Of a stretch of 64,000 bases of DNA, positions 9,906 to 18,328 are shown one piece after another; within the stretch, counting starts at the first letter, position 1; each line of letters begins with the position of its first letter. The stretch comes from Gemmataceae bacterium. GTDB taxonomy: Bacteria; Planctomycetota; Planctomycetia; Gemmatales; Gemmataceae. Position numbers and translations under genes: made by a program. The notes under the pieces are model-generated. The model had not been told where the DNA came from. It worked only from the letters and a program-made list of their open reading frames with translations, and ran no database searches. The stretch covers positions 248,001 through 312,000 of the forward strand of contig LR594584.1 of the NCBI GenBank assembly GCA_901538445.1, written 5' to 3'.

Positions 9906-10180
9906 CCTCACACCGACCGGTGGCAGCGGCAACTCGCGGCGCGACGGTCGCGCGTGTGTGGAATGGGGGTGTGGTGGGAAATGGTTCTGGCGGAAACGGG
10001 GGGTGGGGTCTCCAGAACCATCGAAAACTCTCCAGAATCAGCCCAAACTCCTCAGAATCAACGGAAACTCTCCAGAACCAAGCCCAACTCTCCAGAACCA
10101 AACCGCCGCTCGCCAGAAGAACGGCACCCACCCCAAACCCCAGCGTACCGCCCGGCGCGGCGCGGCACCATGTCGGATTC
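9906..10180 (+). repeat. 20-bp iteron element, copy A
   Basis: The 688-bp gap between the PQQ gene and the DUF1501 gene holds an element shared with 40.93-41.28 kb and 50.72-51.09 kb. It starts with cctcacaccgaccggtgg and has an inverted ggttctgg box (9983-9990) and a G-rich tract. Five direct copies of CTCTCCAGAACC (allowing 1-2 changes) follow at 10008, 10028, 10048, 10068 and 10088, exactly 20 bp apart with 8-bp A-rich/GC-rich spacers. It closes with taccgcccggcgcggcgc and ccatgtcggat. The period is not a multiple of three and all three frames read as low-complexity peptide, so it is not coding. The rest of the gap shows no gene. Confidence 0.85.
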
Positions 10181-10297
10181 TTGCCCACCGGCTTTGACGC
10201 TGGCCTTCGCGCCCACGGCATGTTACGCTTCACAAAGCACCCCAACGGGTGTCCCGCCAGCGCTCCCACCTTCCCTCCTCCCGCCCGAGGGCTTCTG

Positions 10298-11656
10298 ATG
10301 CCCGCCCGCACCTGCCGCGACTTCCGCTCGTCGCTCGCTCACCCTGACCGCCGCAGCTTCGTGAAGGCCGGCATCCTCGGCACCGCGGGGTTGTCGCTCG
10401 GCGGCCTGCTGAAGGCCCAGGAGCGCGGCTCGCGGGGCAGCGTCAACAACGTCATCATCCTGTGGATGCGGGGCGGACCGAGCCACCACGACATGTGGGA
10501 CCCGAAGCCCGATGCGCCGGTCGAGGTCCGCGGCGAGTTCGGCGTGACCAACACGAGCGTGCCCGGCATCCGGCTGTCCGACATGCTCCCGCAGTCGGCG
10601 AAGATGATGCACAAGTGGTCGATCGTCCGCAGCCTGCACCACCACGACGCGGGGCACTCGGCCGGCGACCAGATCTGCTTCACCGGGTACAACCCCGGCC
10701 CGGACCCGGGCGAGAACATTTACCCGAGCGTCGGGAGCGTGGTCTCGAAGCAACTCGGGCACCTGAACCCCTCGATGCCGCCCTACGTCATGATCCCGCG
10801 GCTGCTCCCCGGGGCGAACTCGGCGTACCTCGGCGTCGCCCACAAGCCGTTCGAGACGCAGGCCGACCCCGCGAACGTCGGCCCGTTCAAGCTGCCGAAC
10901 TTCCAGCTCGCCTCCGGCGTCACGCTCGATCAGGTCGGCGACCGCAAGACGTTGCTGCGCGATTTCGACCGCATGCGCCGCGACGCCGACCGCACCGGCC
11001 AAATCGAGGCGGCCGACAAGTTCCAGGCGAAGGCGTGGGAGATCCTCACGTCCGAGGCGGCCCGCGACGCCTTCGACCTCGACAAGGAGCCGATGAAGCT
11101 CCGCGAGCGGTACGGGTTCATGCCGGCCTACGACCCGAAGGCGGCGAACCGGTGCGGCGCGCCGAACTGGGCGCAGCGGATGATCCTGGCCCGGCGGCTC
11201 GTCGAGGCCGGCGTGCGGCTCGTCACGGTCGATTGCCGCTGGTGGGACACGCACGTGAAGGGGTTCGAGTCGCTCCGCGACGGGTTCCTGCCGCGGTGGG
11301 ACCAGGCGTTCACGGCGCTGATCGACGACCTCGACGCCCGCGGACTGCTGGAGACGACGCTGGTGCTCGCGTGGGGCGAGTTCGGCCGCACGCCGAAGGT
11401 GAACAACGACGCGGGCCGCGACCACTACCCGAACGTGTTCAGCGGGGTGCTGGCGGGCGGGCCGGTCAAGGGCGGCCGCGTGGTCGGCGAGTCGGACGCC
11501 ATCGGCGCGTTCCCGAAGACGAACCCGAAGACCCCGCAAGACGTGCTCGCGACCGTGCACAAGCACCTCGGCGTGGACACCGAGGCGAGCTACATGAGCA
11601 ACGGCCGCCCGATCGCGGTCCTCCCGAGCGGCCGGTCGATCGAGGAACTGTTTTGA
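10298..11656 (+). CDS. DUF1501 domain-containing protein, Tat-exported
   Basis: The ATG at 10298 starts a 452-residue protein with a twin-arginine signal (DRRSFVKAGILGTAGLSLGGLL). DUF1501 features follow: VIILWMRGGPSHHDMWDPKP, PQSAKMMHKWSIVRSLHHHDAGHS, WWDTHVKG and AWGEFGRTPKVNNDAGRDHY. The family belongs to the alkaline phosphatase/sulfatase-like fold and is hugely expanded in planctomycetes, usually beside DUF1549/DUF1553 proteins, with unknown chemistry. The DUF1549/1553 gene lies at 13168, separated by an oppositely oriented transporter gene. Iteron element copy A ends about 120 bp upstream of the start codon, in the presumed promoter region. Confidence 0.93.
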   Translation: MPARTCRDFRSSLAHPDRRSFVKAGILGTAGLSLGGLLKAQERGSRGSVNNVIILWMRGGPSHHDMWDPKPDAPVEVRGEFGVTNTSVPGIRLSDMLPQSAKMMHKWSIVRSLHHHDAGHSAGDQICFTGYNPGPDPGENIYPSVGSVVSKQLGHLNPSMPPYVMIPRLLPGANSAYLGVAHKPFETQADPANVGPFKLPNFQLASGVTLDQVGDRKTLLRDFDRMRRDADRTGQIEAADKFQAKAWEILTSEAARDAFDLDKEPMKLRERYGFMPAYDPKAANRCGAPNWAQRMILARRLVEAGVRLVTVDCRWWDTHVKGFESLRDGFLPRWDQAFTALIDDLDARGLLETTLVLAWGEFGRTPKVNNDAGRDHYPNVFSGVLAGGPVKGGRVVGESDAIGAFPKTNPKTPQDVLATVHKHLGVDTEASYMSNGRPIAVLPSGRSIEELF

Positions 11657-11676
11657 TCAACGATCCCAACACAGGG

Positions 11677-11772
11677 TGGCCACGAAGAGGCACGAAGAGA
11701 CACAAAAAGGAAGACTGAGTACCGGCGCTTCTGTCTCTACTTTTTGTGTCTCTTCGTGCCTCTTCGTGGCCA
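11677..11772. terminator. long inverted repeat between convergent genes (bidirectional terminator)
   Basis: Perfect 32-bp arms (starting tggccacgaagaggcacgaa, ending in A5 / starting T5) flank a 32-bp loop between the convergent DUF1501 and permease genes. The arms end in A5/T5 runs, suited to termination in both directions. Confidence 0.8.
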
Positions 11773-11785
11773 TCGCTCTTGGTCT

Positions 11786-12901
11786 TCATTGACGTGAGCG
11801 TTCGCCGAAGACCGCTCGCGCCCGGTCGCGGCCAAGCTCGGTCAGCTTCAGCAGGTCCCCCGAGCGCGTGACGAAGCCGTTCGCCGTTGCGCGCTCCACC
11901 ACGGTCGCCACGCGGGCCTGGGGCCAGTCGAGGTGCGTGTACAGTTCGTCGAGCTTCGCCTCGGACGCCTCCGCGGGCGTGCCCTCGTGCTGGTACAGGT
12001 GAACGGCGAGCATCGTCACCTCGAACGCCTGCCGGTTCGCGAACCGCTTGAACAGCAACGCCACCTGCCCCCGCCCCGGCGCGAACAGGAACACCAGCCC
12101 GAACAGCAGCCCGAGCGCGGCGGCGACCGTGCCGGAGGTGTTCGCGTCGGTGCGGTCGGCGACGAACACCCCGACGGCCGCGCCGAGTGCGCCGATCAGG
12201 GCCGCGAGGAGCAGCATCACGCCGAGGCGGTCCGTGAGCAGGAACGCGGCCGCGGCCGGCACCACGAAGAACCCGACGACCAGCACCGGCCCCACCGCGT
12301 CGAACGCGACCACCGCGGTCAGCGATACCACAGCCATCAAGCCGTAGTGAATCAGGCCGGGGCGGAACCCGAGGCTCGCGGCGAGCGCCGGGTCGAACGT
12401 GCTCAGCTTCAGTTCCTTGAACAGCACAAGCGCCAGCGCCGCGTTCATCAGAAGCACCGCACCCATCACCCACACCGGCGCGACGACCGTTCCGAAGACC
12501 GGGAACCGCGGGACCGTCGCGAGGTCGGGTTGGCCGAGAAGGACGCGGTCGATGTCGAGGTGCTCGCTGCGGAGGTGCGAGACGGAGACGAGCACGACGC
12601 CGAGCGAGAACAGCGCCGGGAACACGAGGCCGATCGCGGCGTCGGCCTTCACGAGCTTTGTCCGCTGGAGCGCCTCGACGAGTGCGACCGTGAGCAAACC
12701 CGTGAGTGCCGCTCCGACCAGGAGCCACGGCGAGTCGGCGTCGCGAACGACGAAGTATGCCAGCACGATGCCCAGGAGCAGGACGTGGCCGATCGCGTCG
12801 GACACGAGCGCCATCCGCCGCAGCACGAGAAACACCCCCGGCAGGGCGCACGCCGCCGCGACGACCGCCAGCACGAGGATCAAATTGACGAGTTCAGGCA
12901 C
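11786..12901 (-). CDS. metal ABC transporter permease with C-terminal winged-helix domain
   Basis: The GTG at 12901 (VPELVNLILVLAVVAAACAL) is chosen because membrane topology starts there; the longer upstream frame is non-family sequence. The 371-residue protein has the ZnuB/MntB-type permease fold (about eight helices, with GVFLVLRRMALVSDAIGHVLLLGIV as an early signature). It would form the channel of a zinc, manganese or iron importer. After the last helix (about residue 270) comes a cytoplasmic winged-helix tail (AFEVTMLAVHLYQHEGTP ... VVERATANGFV ... LTELGRDRA) resembling DtxR/MntR-type metal regulators. No ATPase or binding-protein gene is adjacent, so those partners must be elsewhere. 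It is divergent from the DUF1549 gene. Confidence 0.88.
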   Translation of the reverse strand: MPELVNLILVLAVVAAACALPGVFLVLRRMALVSDAIGHVLLLGIVLAYFVVRDADSPWLLVGAALTGLLTVALVEALQRTKLVKADAAIGLVFPALFSLGVVLVSVSHLRSEHLDIDRVLLGQPDLATVPRFPVFGTVVAPVWVMGAVLLMNAALALVLFKELKLSTFDPALAASLGFRPGLIHYGLMAVVSLTAVVAFDAVGPVLVVGFFVVPAAAAFLLTDRLGVMLLLAALIGALGAAVGVFVADRTDANTSGTVAAALGLLFGLVFLFAPGRGQVALLFKRFANRQAFEVTMLAVHLYQHEGTPAEASEAKLDELYTHLDWPQARVATVVERATANGFVTRSGDLLKLTELGRDRARAVFGERSRQ

Positions 12902-13167
12902 GGGAGCGGCCCGAAAGTCAGCACGGGTCGGACACTTGAGGTGACGGTACACGACCGGCCCGGATTGGGCAGCCGGATTCGGGCGAAAAATCTTGCACGA
13001 TTCGGGAACCGTGCGAAACTTTGGTGCGTCGCGGCGGTTTGATGCTGTGACTTCCGGTGCGGTCCCGGGCTGCCACCCCGACCGCGCCCCCCCGCCGATC
13101 GCCCACCTGCACGCACGCCAGACCCGGTTCCCCTGCACCGGCCCCGCCCCTGCCGCACCGTCCGCCA

Positions 13168-15579
13168 ATGAGCGCTGCCATGTTCTCCACGCGCTTCCTG
13201 TTCGCACTCGCCGTTTGTATTGCCTCCCCCGTCGCAGCGTCGGCACAGGTCGCGCTGCCCACCGGCGGCACGCTGCCCGCGGTGGACTTCGAGCGGCACG
13301 TCATGGGGCTGCTGTCGAAGGTCGGGTGCAACTCGGGGAGCTGCCACGGGTCGTTCCAGGGCAAGGGCGGGTTCCGGCTGAGCCTGTTCGGGTACGAGCC
13401 GGGGATCGACCACGCCGGCCTCACCCGCGACAACCTCGGCCGCCGCCTCAACGCGGTGAAACCCGACGAGTCACTCCTGCTCCAGAAGGCGACCGGCCAG
13501 ACGTACCACGACGGCGGGATGCGGTTCGGCAAGGACTCGTGGGTGTACGGCGTGTTCCGCGAGTGGGTGCGGGCCGGGGCGAAGTGGACCCCCGGCAGCG
13601 GGGCGATCGAGAAGCTCGAAGTGACCCCGAAGGACTTCGCGCTGCTCGCCGGCGAAAAGCCGCTTCAGGTGAAGGTGACCGCGACGTTCGCCGACGGCAC
13701 TAGCGAGGACATCACCCCGTTCTGCGACTTCCGCATCACCGACGACGCGATCGCGGCCCTGTCGCCGCTCGGCCAGCTCACCCCGCGGCAGCCCGGCGAC
13801 GCCGGCCTCACGGTGCTGTACCGCGGGAGCGTCCGTGCGATCCGCGTGCTGGTGCCGACACCGCCCCAAGCGGGCGGCTACCCGAAGGTGCCGGAGGTCA
13901 ACTACGTCGATCGCGAGGTGTTCGCCAAGCTGAAGATGCTGAACGTCGTGCCGTCCGACCTCGCGGGCGACGCCACGTTCCTCCGCCGCGTCACCATCGA
14001 CACGATCGGCCAGTTGCCGACGCCCGAGGAACTCCGGGAGTTCCTCGCCGACAAAGACCCGAAGAAGCGCGAGAAGGCCATCGACCGGCTCCTCGCCCAC
14101 CCGCTGCACGCGGCCGTGTGGGCGACGAAGCTCTCCGACGTGACCGGCAACAACACGCAGGCGCTGGAGCAGCCGCAGCCGACCCAGCCGCGGCGGTCGC
14201 AGATGTGGCACGACTGGCTCCGCAAGCGGATCGCCGACAACGTGCCGTACGACCAGATGGTCCGCGACATCGTGACCGCGACCAGCCGCGACGGGCAGAC
14301 GCCGGCCGAGTGGCTGGAGTACGCCAAGAAGATCGACGCGCAGTCCGAGAAGAGCTTCGCGACCGACTACCCCGAGAAGAAGACGCTCGACCTGTTCTGG
14401 CGGCGACAGGCGCAGGTGCCGATCGAACAGTGGGGCGAGAAGGTCGCGGTCGCGTTCCTCGGCGTGCGGCTCGAGTGCGCCCAGTGCCACAAGCACCCCA
14501 CGGACCGCTGGACCCAGGACGAGTACTGGGCGTTCGCGAACCTGTTCTCGCAGGTCACGTTCGTCAACAACCAGTTCAGCACGCCGGAACTGAAGAAGCT
14601 CGTTGACGAGGAGAACAAGCTCCGCAAGGAGAACGCCCCGAAGGCGAACAACAACAACGTGCTGGTCGTCCGCGAGATGTTCGTCTCGCCGGCGGCCCGC
14701 GGGGCGAAGCCGAACCCGGCGACCGGGCGCGCCCCGACGCCCAAGGCGCTCGGCGGCCCCGAGATCCCCGTGAAGCCCGGCGAGGACGCCCGCGTCAAGC
14801 TCGCCGAGTGGATGACCGCCCCGGAGAACCCGTTCTTCGCGAAGAGCTTCGCGAACCGCGTGTGGGCGCACTACTTCGGCACCGGCCTCGTCAACCCGGT
14901 GGACGACTTCTCGCTCGCCAACCCGCCGACCAACGCCCGGTTGCTCGACGCGCTCGCCGAAGCGTTCGTGAAGAGCAAGTACGACGTCCGGAAGCTGGAG
15001 AAGGACGTTCTGATGAGCCGGACGTACCAACTCGACTACGCGACCAACCCGACGAACGCCTTCGACAAGAACAACTTCTCGCACGCCTACGTCCGCCCGA
15101 TGATGGCCGAGCAGGTCGTGGACGTGCTGAACGCGGCGCTGGGCGTGGGCGAGACGTACACCGGGCCGGACGAGCCGCTGACCGGCAAGAAGATCGTCGA
15201 GGTCGGGTCGAGCCGGGTGCAGAACCCGAACCTCGCCTACGCCCTGCGGATCTTCGGCCGCCCGCCCCGCACCACCGCGTGCGACTGCGAGCGGGCCGCG
15301 GAGCCCGCCCTGCCCCAGACCCTGTTCCGCATGACCGACGCGAGCATCCTCGCGAAGTTCACCGACAAGAAGGGCCGCGTCGCGGCGCTGGCGGCGTCCA
15401 AGCTCACCCCCGAGGAACTCGCCGAGGAGTTGTTCCTGGCGACCCTCTCGCGGCTCCCGACCGCCGAGCAGAAGGCCGATGCCGCCGAGGCAATCAAGAC
15501 CGCGAAGACCCGCGCCGAGGGCATCACCGACGTGATGTGGGCGCTGGTGAACACCCGCGAGTTCATCCTGAATCACTGA
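13168..15579 (+). CDS. DUF1549/DUF1553 planctomycete cytochrome-like protein
   Basis: The 803-residue product from the ATG at 13168 has a signal peptide (cleavage near SAQ, residue 27); an ATG at 13180 is an alternative start. A heme-like motif CNSGSCH lies at 54-60 and a bacterial Ig-like segment around 150-240 (LQVKVTATFADGTSEDITPF). The DUF1549 core has CAQCH at 437-441 (ECAQCHKHPTDRWTQDEYW), and the DUF1553 C-terminal domain includes FAKSFANRVWAHYFGTGLVNPVDDF. Family members are predicted exported, possibly c-type heme, proteins paired with DUF1501; the substrate is unknown. A DUF1501 gene follows 109 bp downstream, so the two are likely co-transcribed. Confidence 0.93.
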   Translation: MSAAMFSTRFLFALAVCIASPVAASAQVALPTGGTLPAVDFERHVMGLLSKVGCNSGSCHGSFQGKGGFRLSLFGYEPGIDHAGLTRDNLGRRLNAVKPDESLLLQKATGQTYHDGGMRFGKDSWVYGVFREWVRAGAKWTPGSGAIEKLEVTPKDFALLAGEKPLQVKVTATFADGTSEDITPFCDFRITDDAIAALSPLGQLTPRQPGDAGLTVLYRGSVRAIRVLVPTPPQAGGYPKVPEVNYVDREVFAKLKMLNVVPSDLAGDATFLRRVTIDTIGQLPTPEELREFLADKDPKKREKAIDRLLAHPLHAAVWATKLSDVTGNNTQALEQPQPTQPRRSQMWHDWLRKRIADNVPYDQMVRDIVTATSRDGQTPAEWLEYAKKIDAQSEKSFATDYPEKKTLDLFWRRQAQVPIEQWGEKVAVAFLGVRLECAQCHKHPTDRWTQDEYWAFANLFSQVTFVNNQFSTPELKKLVDEENKLRKENAPKANNNNVLVVREMFVSPAARGAKPNPATGRAPTPKALGGPEIPVKPGEDARVKLAEWMTAPENPFFAKSFANRVWAHYFGTGLVNPVDDFSLANPPTNARLLDALAEAFVKSKYDVRKLEKDVLMSRTYQLDYATNPTNAFDKNNFSHAYVRPMMAEQVVDVLNAALGVGETYTGPDEPLTGKKIVEVGSSRVQNPNLAYALRIFGRPPRTTACDCERAAEPALPQTLFRMTDASILAKFTDKKGRVAALAASKLTPEELAEELFLATLSRLPTAEQKADAAEAIKTAKTRAEGITDVMWALVNTREFILNH

Positions 15580-15589
15580 TTCTTGCTTT

Positions 15590-15654
15590 CGAGCCACGGG
15601 GTTCATCCCCGTGGTGCGGAGCAAGCCCCCCACGGGGATGAACCCCGTGGCTCG
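15590..15654. repeat. perfect inverted repeat within the DUF1549-DUF1501 gap
   Basis: Arms of 25 bp (CGAGCCACGGGGTTCATCCC... and complement) flank a 15-bp loop; each arm itself contains an internal CCACGGGG/CCCCGTGG palindrome, so a cruciform with side hairpins is possible. It sits inside a likely operon and may therefore be a processing or stability structure. Confidence 0.75.
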
Positions 15655-15688
15655 ATGCCACCCCCCAACCCCCGCCGGAGACGCTGCC

Positions 15689-17041
15689 ATGTCGATCACG
15701 CGAACGGACTGCGAAGGGTTCCACCGCCGCGACTTCCTGACCGTCGGCTCGGCCGCGGCACTGGGGCTCACGCTCCCCGGCATCCTGGCGGCCGAGGCCC
15801 GTGCGGCCGCCAACAAGGGGGAACTCGCCGCGAGGCCCAAGGCGAAGGGCGTGATCCTGCTGTGGCTCGCCGGCGGCCCGGCCACGATCGACATGTGGGA
15901 CAACAAGCCCGACGCCCCGGAGGGCATCCGCGGCGAGTTCAAGTCGATCGCGACGAGCGCCCCCGGCGTGCAGTTCGCCGAGACGCTGCCGAAGATGGCC
16001 GCGGTCGCCAACAAGGTCAGCGTGGTCCGCTCGCTGTACCACACGATCCCGAGCCACGGCCCGGCGACCGTGTTCATGACCACCGGGAACAAGCCGACCG
16101 CGGCGCTCCAGTACCCGGCGATGGGCTCGATCACCGCCAAGCTGATGAAGACCGAACTCGGCGTCCCGCCCTACGTCACGTTCGGCGACGTGCGGAACGG
16201 CCAGGCCGGCCTCGCCGGCTACCTCGGCACCGGGTACAACCCGTTCGTCATCGAGGGCAACGGCGGGGGCGGGGGCAAGGAGAACCCGAACAAGGGCGGC
16301 GGGTTCAGCGTCCGCGGGCTCACCCTGAAGGGCACGTTCACCCTCGACGACCTCGAGAAGCGCGACCTGCTGCTCCGCAAGTTCGACGGCGGGTTCGCCG
16401 GCCTCGACCGGTCGAACGACCTCGTGGACGGGCTCGACACGTTCCACCAGCAGGCGCTCGAGATCCTCAAGAGCGACAAGACCCGCAAGGCGCTCGACCT
16501 GAGCGCCGAGAAGGCCGCGGCCCGCGAGATGTACGGCCCCACCCCGTTCGGCCAGGGCGCGCTGGCGGCCCGCCGGCTCATCGAGTCGGGCGTGCGGTTC
16601 GCGACCGTCAGCCTCGGCGGGTGGGACACGCACAACAAGACGTTCGACGCGCACAAGACCCGGCTCGCCCCGACCGTCGATCAGGTGCTCTCGGCGCTCA
16701 TCAAGGACCTCGACGACCGCGGGCTGCTCGACAGCACGATCGTGATGTGCGCCGGCGAGTTCGGCCGGACCCCGAAGATCAACAAGAACGCGGGCCGCGA
16801 CCACTGGGCGCGGTCGATGGCCGCGGTCGTGGCCGGCGGCGGGTTCAAGCGCGGGTACGCCCACGGCACCACCGACGCGAGCGGCATGGCCCCGGCGACC
16901 GAGCCCTGCACCCCCGACGACCTGGCGAGCACGATCTTCCACAACCTCGGCATCGACCTCGGCACGGAACTGCAAACCCCCACCGGCCGCCCGATGGCGC
17001 TGTTCCGCGAGGGCCGGCTGGTTGAGAAGCTGCTCGGGTGA
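15689..17041 (+). CDS. DUF1501 domain-containing protein, Tat-exported
   Basis: The ATG at 15689 starts a 450-residue protein with a twin-arginine signal (HRRDFLTVGSAAALGLTLPG). Conserved blocks include GVILLWLAGGPATIDMWDNKPDAP, FAETLPKMAAVANKVSVVRSLYH (split here), GGWDTHNKTFDAHK and AGEFGRTPKINKNAGRDHW, which match the DUF1501 family of sulfatase-like fold. It differs from the other DUF1501 protein at 10298 by an inserted glycine-rich segment (EGNGGGGGKENPNKGGG, around 192-208). It follows the DUF1549/1553 gene, the standard planctomycete pairing, suggesting the two exported proteins act together. Enzymatic activity is unproven. Confidence 0.93.
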   Translation: MSITRTDCEGFHRRDFLTVGSAAALGLTLPGILAAEARAAANKGELAARPKAKGVILLWLAGGPATIDMWDNKPDAPEGIRGEFKSIATSAPGVQFAETLPKMAAVANKVSVVRSLYHTIPSHGPATVFMTTGNKPTAALQYPAMGSITAKLMKTELGVPPYVTFGDVRNGQAGLAGYLGTGYNPFVIEGNGGGGGKENPNKGGGFSVRGLTLKGTFTLDDLEKRDLLLRKFDGGFAGLDRSNDLVDGLDTFHQQALEILKSDKTRKALDLSAEKAAAREMYGPTPFGQGALAARRLIESGVRFATVSLGGWDTHNKTFDAHKTRLAPTVDQVLSALIKDLDDRGLLDSTIVMCAGEFGRTPKINKNAGRDHWARSMAAVVAGGGFKRGYAHGTTDASGMAPATEPCTPDDLASTIFHNLGIDLGTELQTPTGRPMALFREGRLVEKLLG

Positions 17042-17049
17042 TCGATGTC

Positions 17050-17133
17050 GGGAGACACGGAGCGGGGGGGGACACGGAGACACGGGGCGAAAGCCGCTCG
17101 CTGGTCTCCGTGTCTCCCCCGCTCCGAGTCTCC
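17050..17133 (+). terminator. imperfect inverted repeat after DUF1501 (terminator-like)
   Basis: Arms around ggagacacggagcggggg (17050-17080) and gtctccgtgtctcccccgctcc (17104-17133, shown in part) form a long, slightly imperfect stem 9 bp past the DUF1501 stop. The remaining gap to 17381 (about 250 bp) shows no gene. Confidence 0.6.
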
Positions 17134-17381
17134 TCCGCTCCGTATCGCCCGTCCTTCGAACCGCCGCCGACGGGGTCCACGCCCCGGCAGCCGCGTTCTC
17201 ACTTCAAATATCATTTTGACGGTCACGACAATCTTTCTCGACGGAGGTGAAGACGCCTGGGCAATTCAGCCGATCTGGCAGTTCGTGGCGCTTTAAACGA
17301 GTAGGGCGGGTTGGGGGCTGCAGGACGCGGCCCCAGCGGTGTGCCGCCGCGGACCCGTCACACGGCCGAAAGGACTCACAC

Positions 17382-18218
17382 GTGTCGTCTCTCCTCAACC
17401 GTTTCTCGCCCTCCGCACTGTCGGGCGCGGTGCTCCTGGCCCTGACGGGCTCCAGCGCCACCGCGCAGGAGGCCGTGGTCGAGCGGCCCGCGGGCGGGGC
17501 GTACACGCAACTGTTCGGCGGCATCGGCGGGACCGGCACGACGCGCGTCCAGCAGCAAGCAGTCGCGTTCCTGCCGGAGGCGGCCGGCGGCCCGTTGTCC
17601 GTCAACGCGATCGGCACCGCCGGGAGCAAGACCCTCGGGGTGGCCGGCCTGAACTTCGGCTACGAGTTCTCGGAGCGGTGCGCCGCCCTGTCGCGGGGCT
17701 GGGCCGTGCGGCCCGCCGCCGAGTTCGAAGTCTTCTACCTGGGCACGACCCGCGACGTGAACGTCCTCGCCCCGTCGGAGCGGATCCCCGAGCACAACTT
17801 CGACGACGCGTTCTCCATCAACTCGGCGGTGTTCCTGGCCAACGCGGTGTTCACCGTCCGGACCCCGTGGGAGCGCCTGACCCCCTACGTCGGCCTCGGG
17901 ATCGGCACGACGTACCAGTCCGTCAGCGGGGCCGACTCGCTCCAGCTCGACCCGCCCGAGGCCGGCATTAACCACTTCAACTCGCGGACCAGCGCCACCG
18001 ACTGGGGGTTCACCACCCAGTTGAAGGCCGGTGCCCGGTTCAACCTCACCGAGCGCCTCTGGGTGTTCAGCGAGTACCGCCTGCTCACGGTCGACTCGGC
18101 CCAGTTCACGTTCGGCTCCACCCAGTACGCCACCCACGTCCCCACGACCCCGTGGACCGTGAACTTCTGGCGCACGAACCAGAACCTGTTCGTCGCCGGC
18201 CTCGGGTTCCGGTACTGA
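17382..18218 (+). CDS. outer-membrane beta-barrel family protein
   Basis: The GTG at 17382 (VSSLLNRFSPSALSGAVLL) preceded by aaagga gives a signal peptide ending near SATAQ; the frame extends upstream but without family-like sequence. The mature part of the 278-residue protein alternates polar and hydrophobic residues in beta-strand fashion (LGVAGLNFGYEFSE, LTPYVGLGIGTTYQSV, ERLWVFSEYRLLTV) and ends with FVAGLGFRY, the aromatic-terminated last strand typical of outer-membrane barrels. It probably forms a small 8-stranded barrel of the OmpA/OmpW size class; ligand or function is unknown. A hairpin at 18250 ends the unit. Confidence 0.75.
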   Translation: MSSLLNRFSPSALSGAVLLALTGSSATAQEAVVERPAGGAYTQLFGGIGGTGTTRVQQQAVAFLPEAAGGPLSVNAIGTAGSKTLGVAGLNFGYEFSERCAALSRGWAVRPAAEFEVFYLGTTRDVNVLAPSERIPEHNFDDAFSINSAVFLANAVFTVRTPWERLTPYVGLGIGTTYQSVSGADSLQLDPPEAGINHFNSRTSATDWGFTTQLKAGARFNLTERLWVFSEYRLLTVDSAQFTFGSTQYATHVPTTPWTVNFWRTNQNLFVAGLGFRY

Positions 18219-18249
18219 GCCGGGGCGGCGCGCCGGATGTAACCCTCTC

Positions 18250-18273
18250 CGCCGGGGCGCTTGCCCCGGCGGC
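18250..18273 (+). terminator. hairpin terminator after the outer-membrane protein gene
   Basis: ccgccggggc, loop gctt, gccccggcgg forms a 10-bp stem 32 bp after the stop, followed by ctccgttt, a weak U-rich tail. Confidence 0.6.
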
Positions 18274-18328
18274 TCCGTTTCGGGTACGCTGGAGTGCCCG
18301 CCGCACGCCACGCCCGCTGGGTTCCCCC

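Noticed and set aside
10008-10107. CRISPR array
   Set aside because: Repeats are 12 bp with 8-bp spacers that recur between copies; no cas genes are present.
9920-10297. N-terminal extension of the DUF1501 frame and other frames across iteron copy A
   Set aside because: The peptides are low-complexity products of the 20-bp repeat in all three frames; the Tat signal and family similarity begin at 10298.
13471-16140. 889-codon minus-strand ORF
   Set aside because: It is the GC-rich shadow of the DUF1549/1553 and DUF1501 genes, with Val/Leu/Arg/Gly-rich nonsense sequence.
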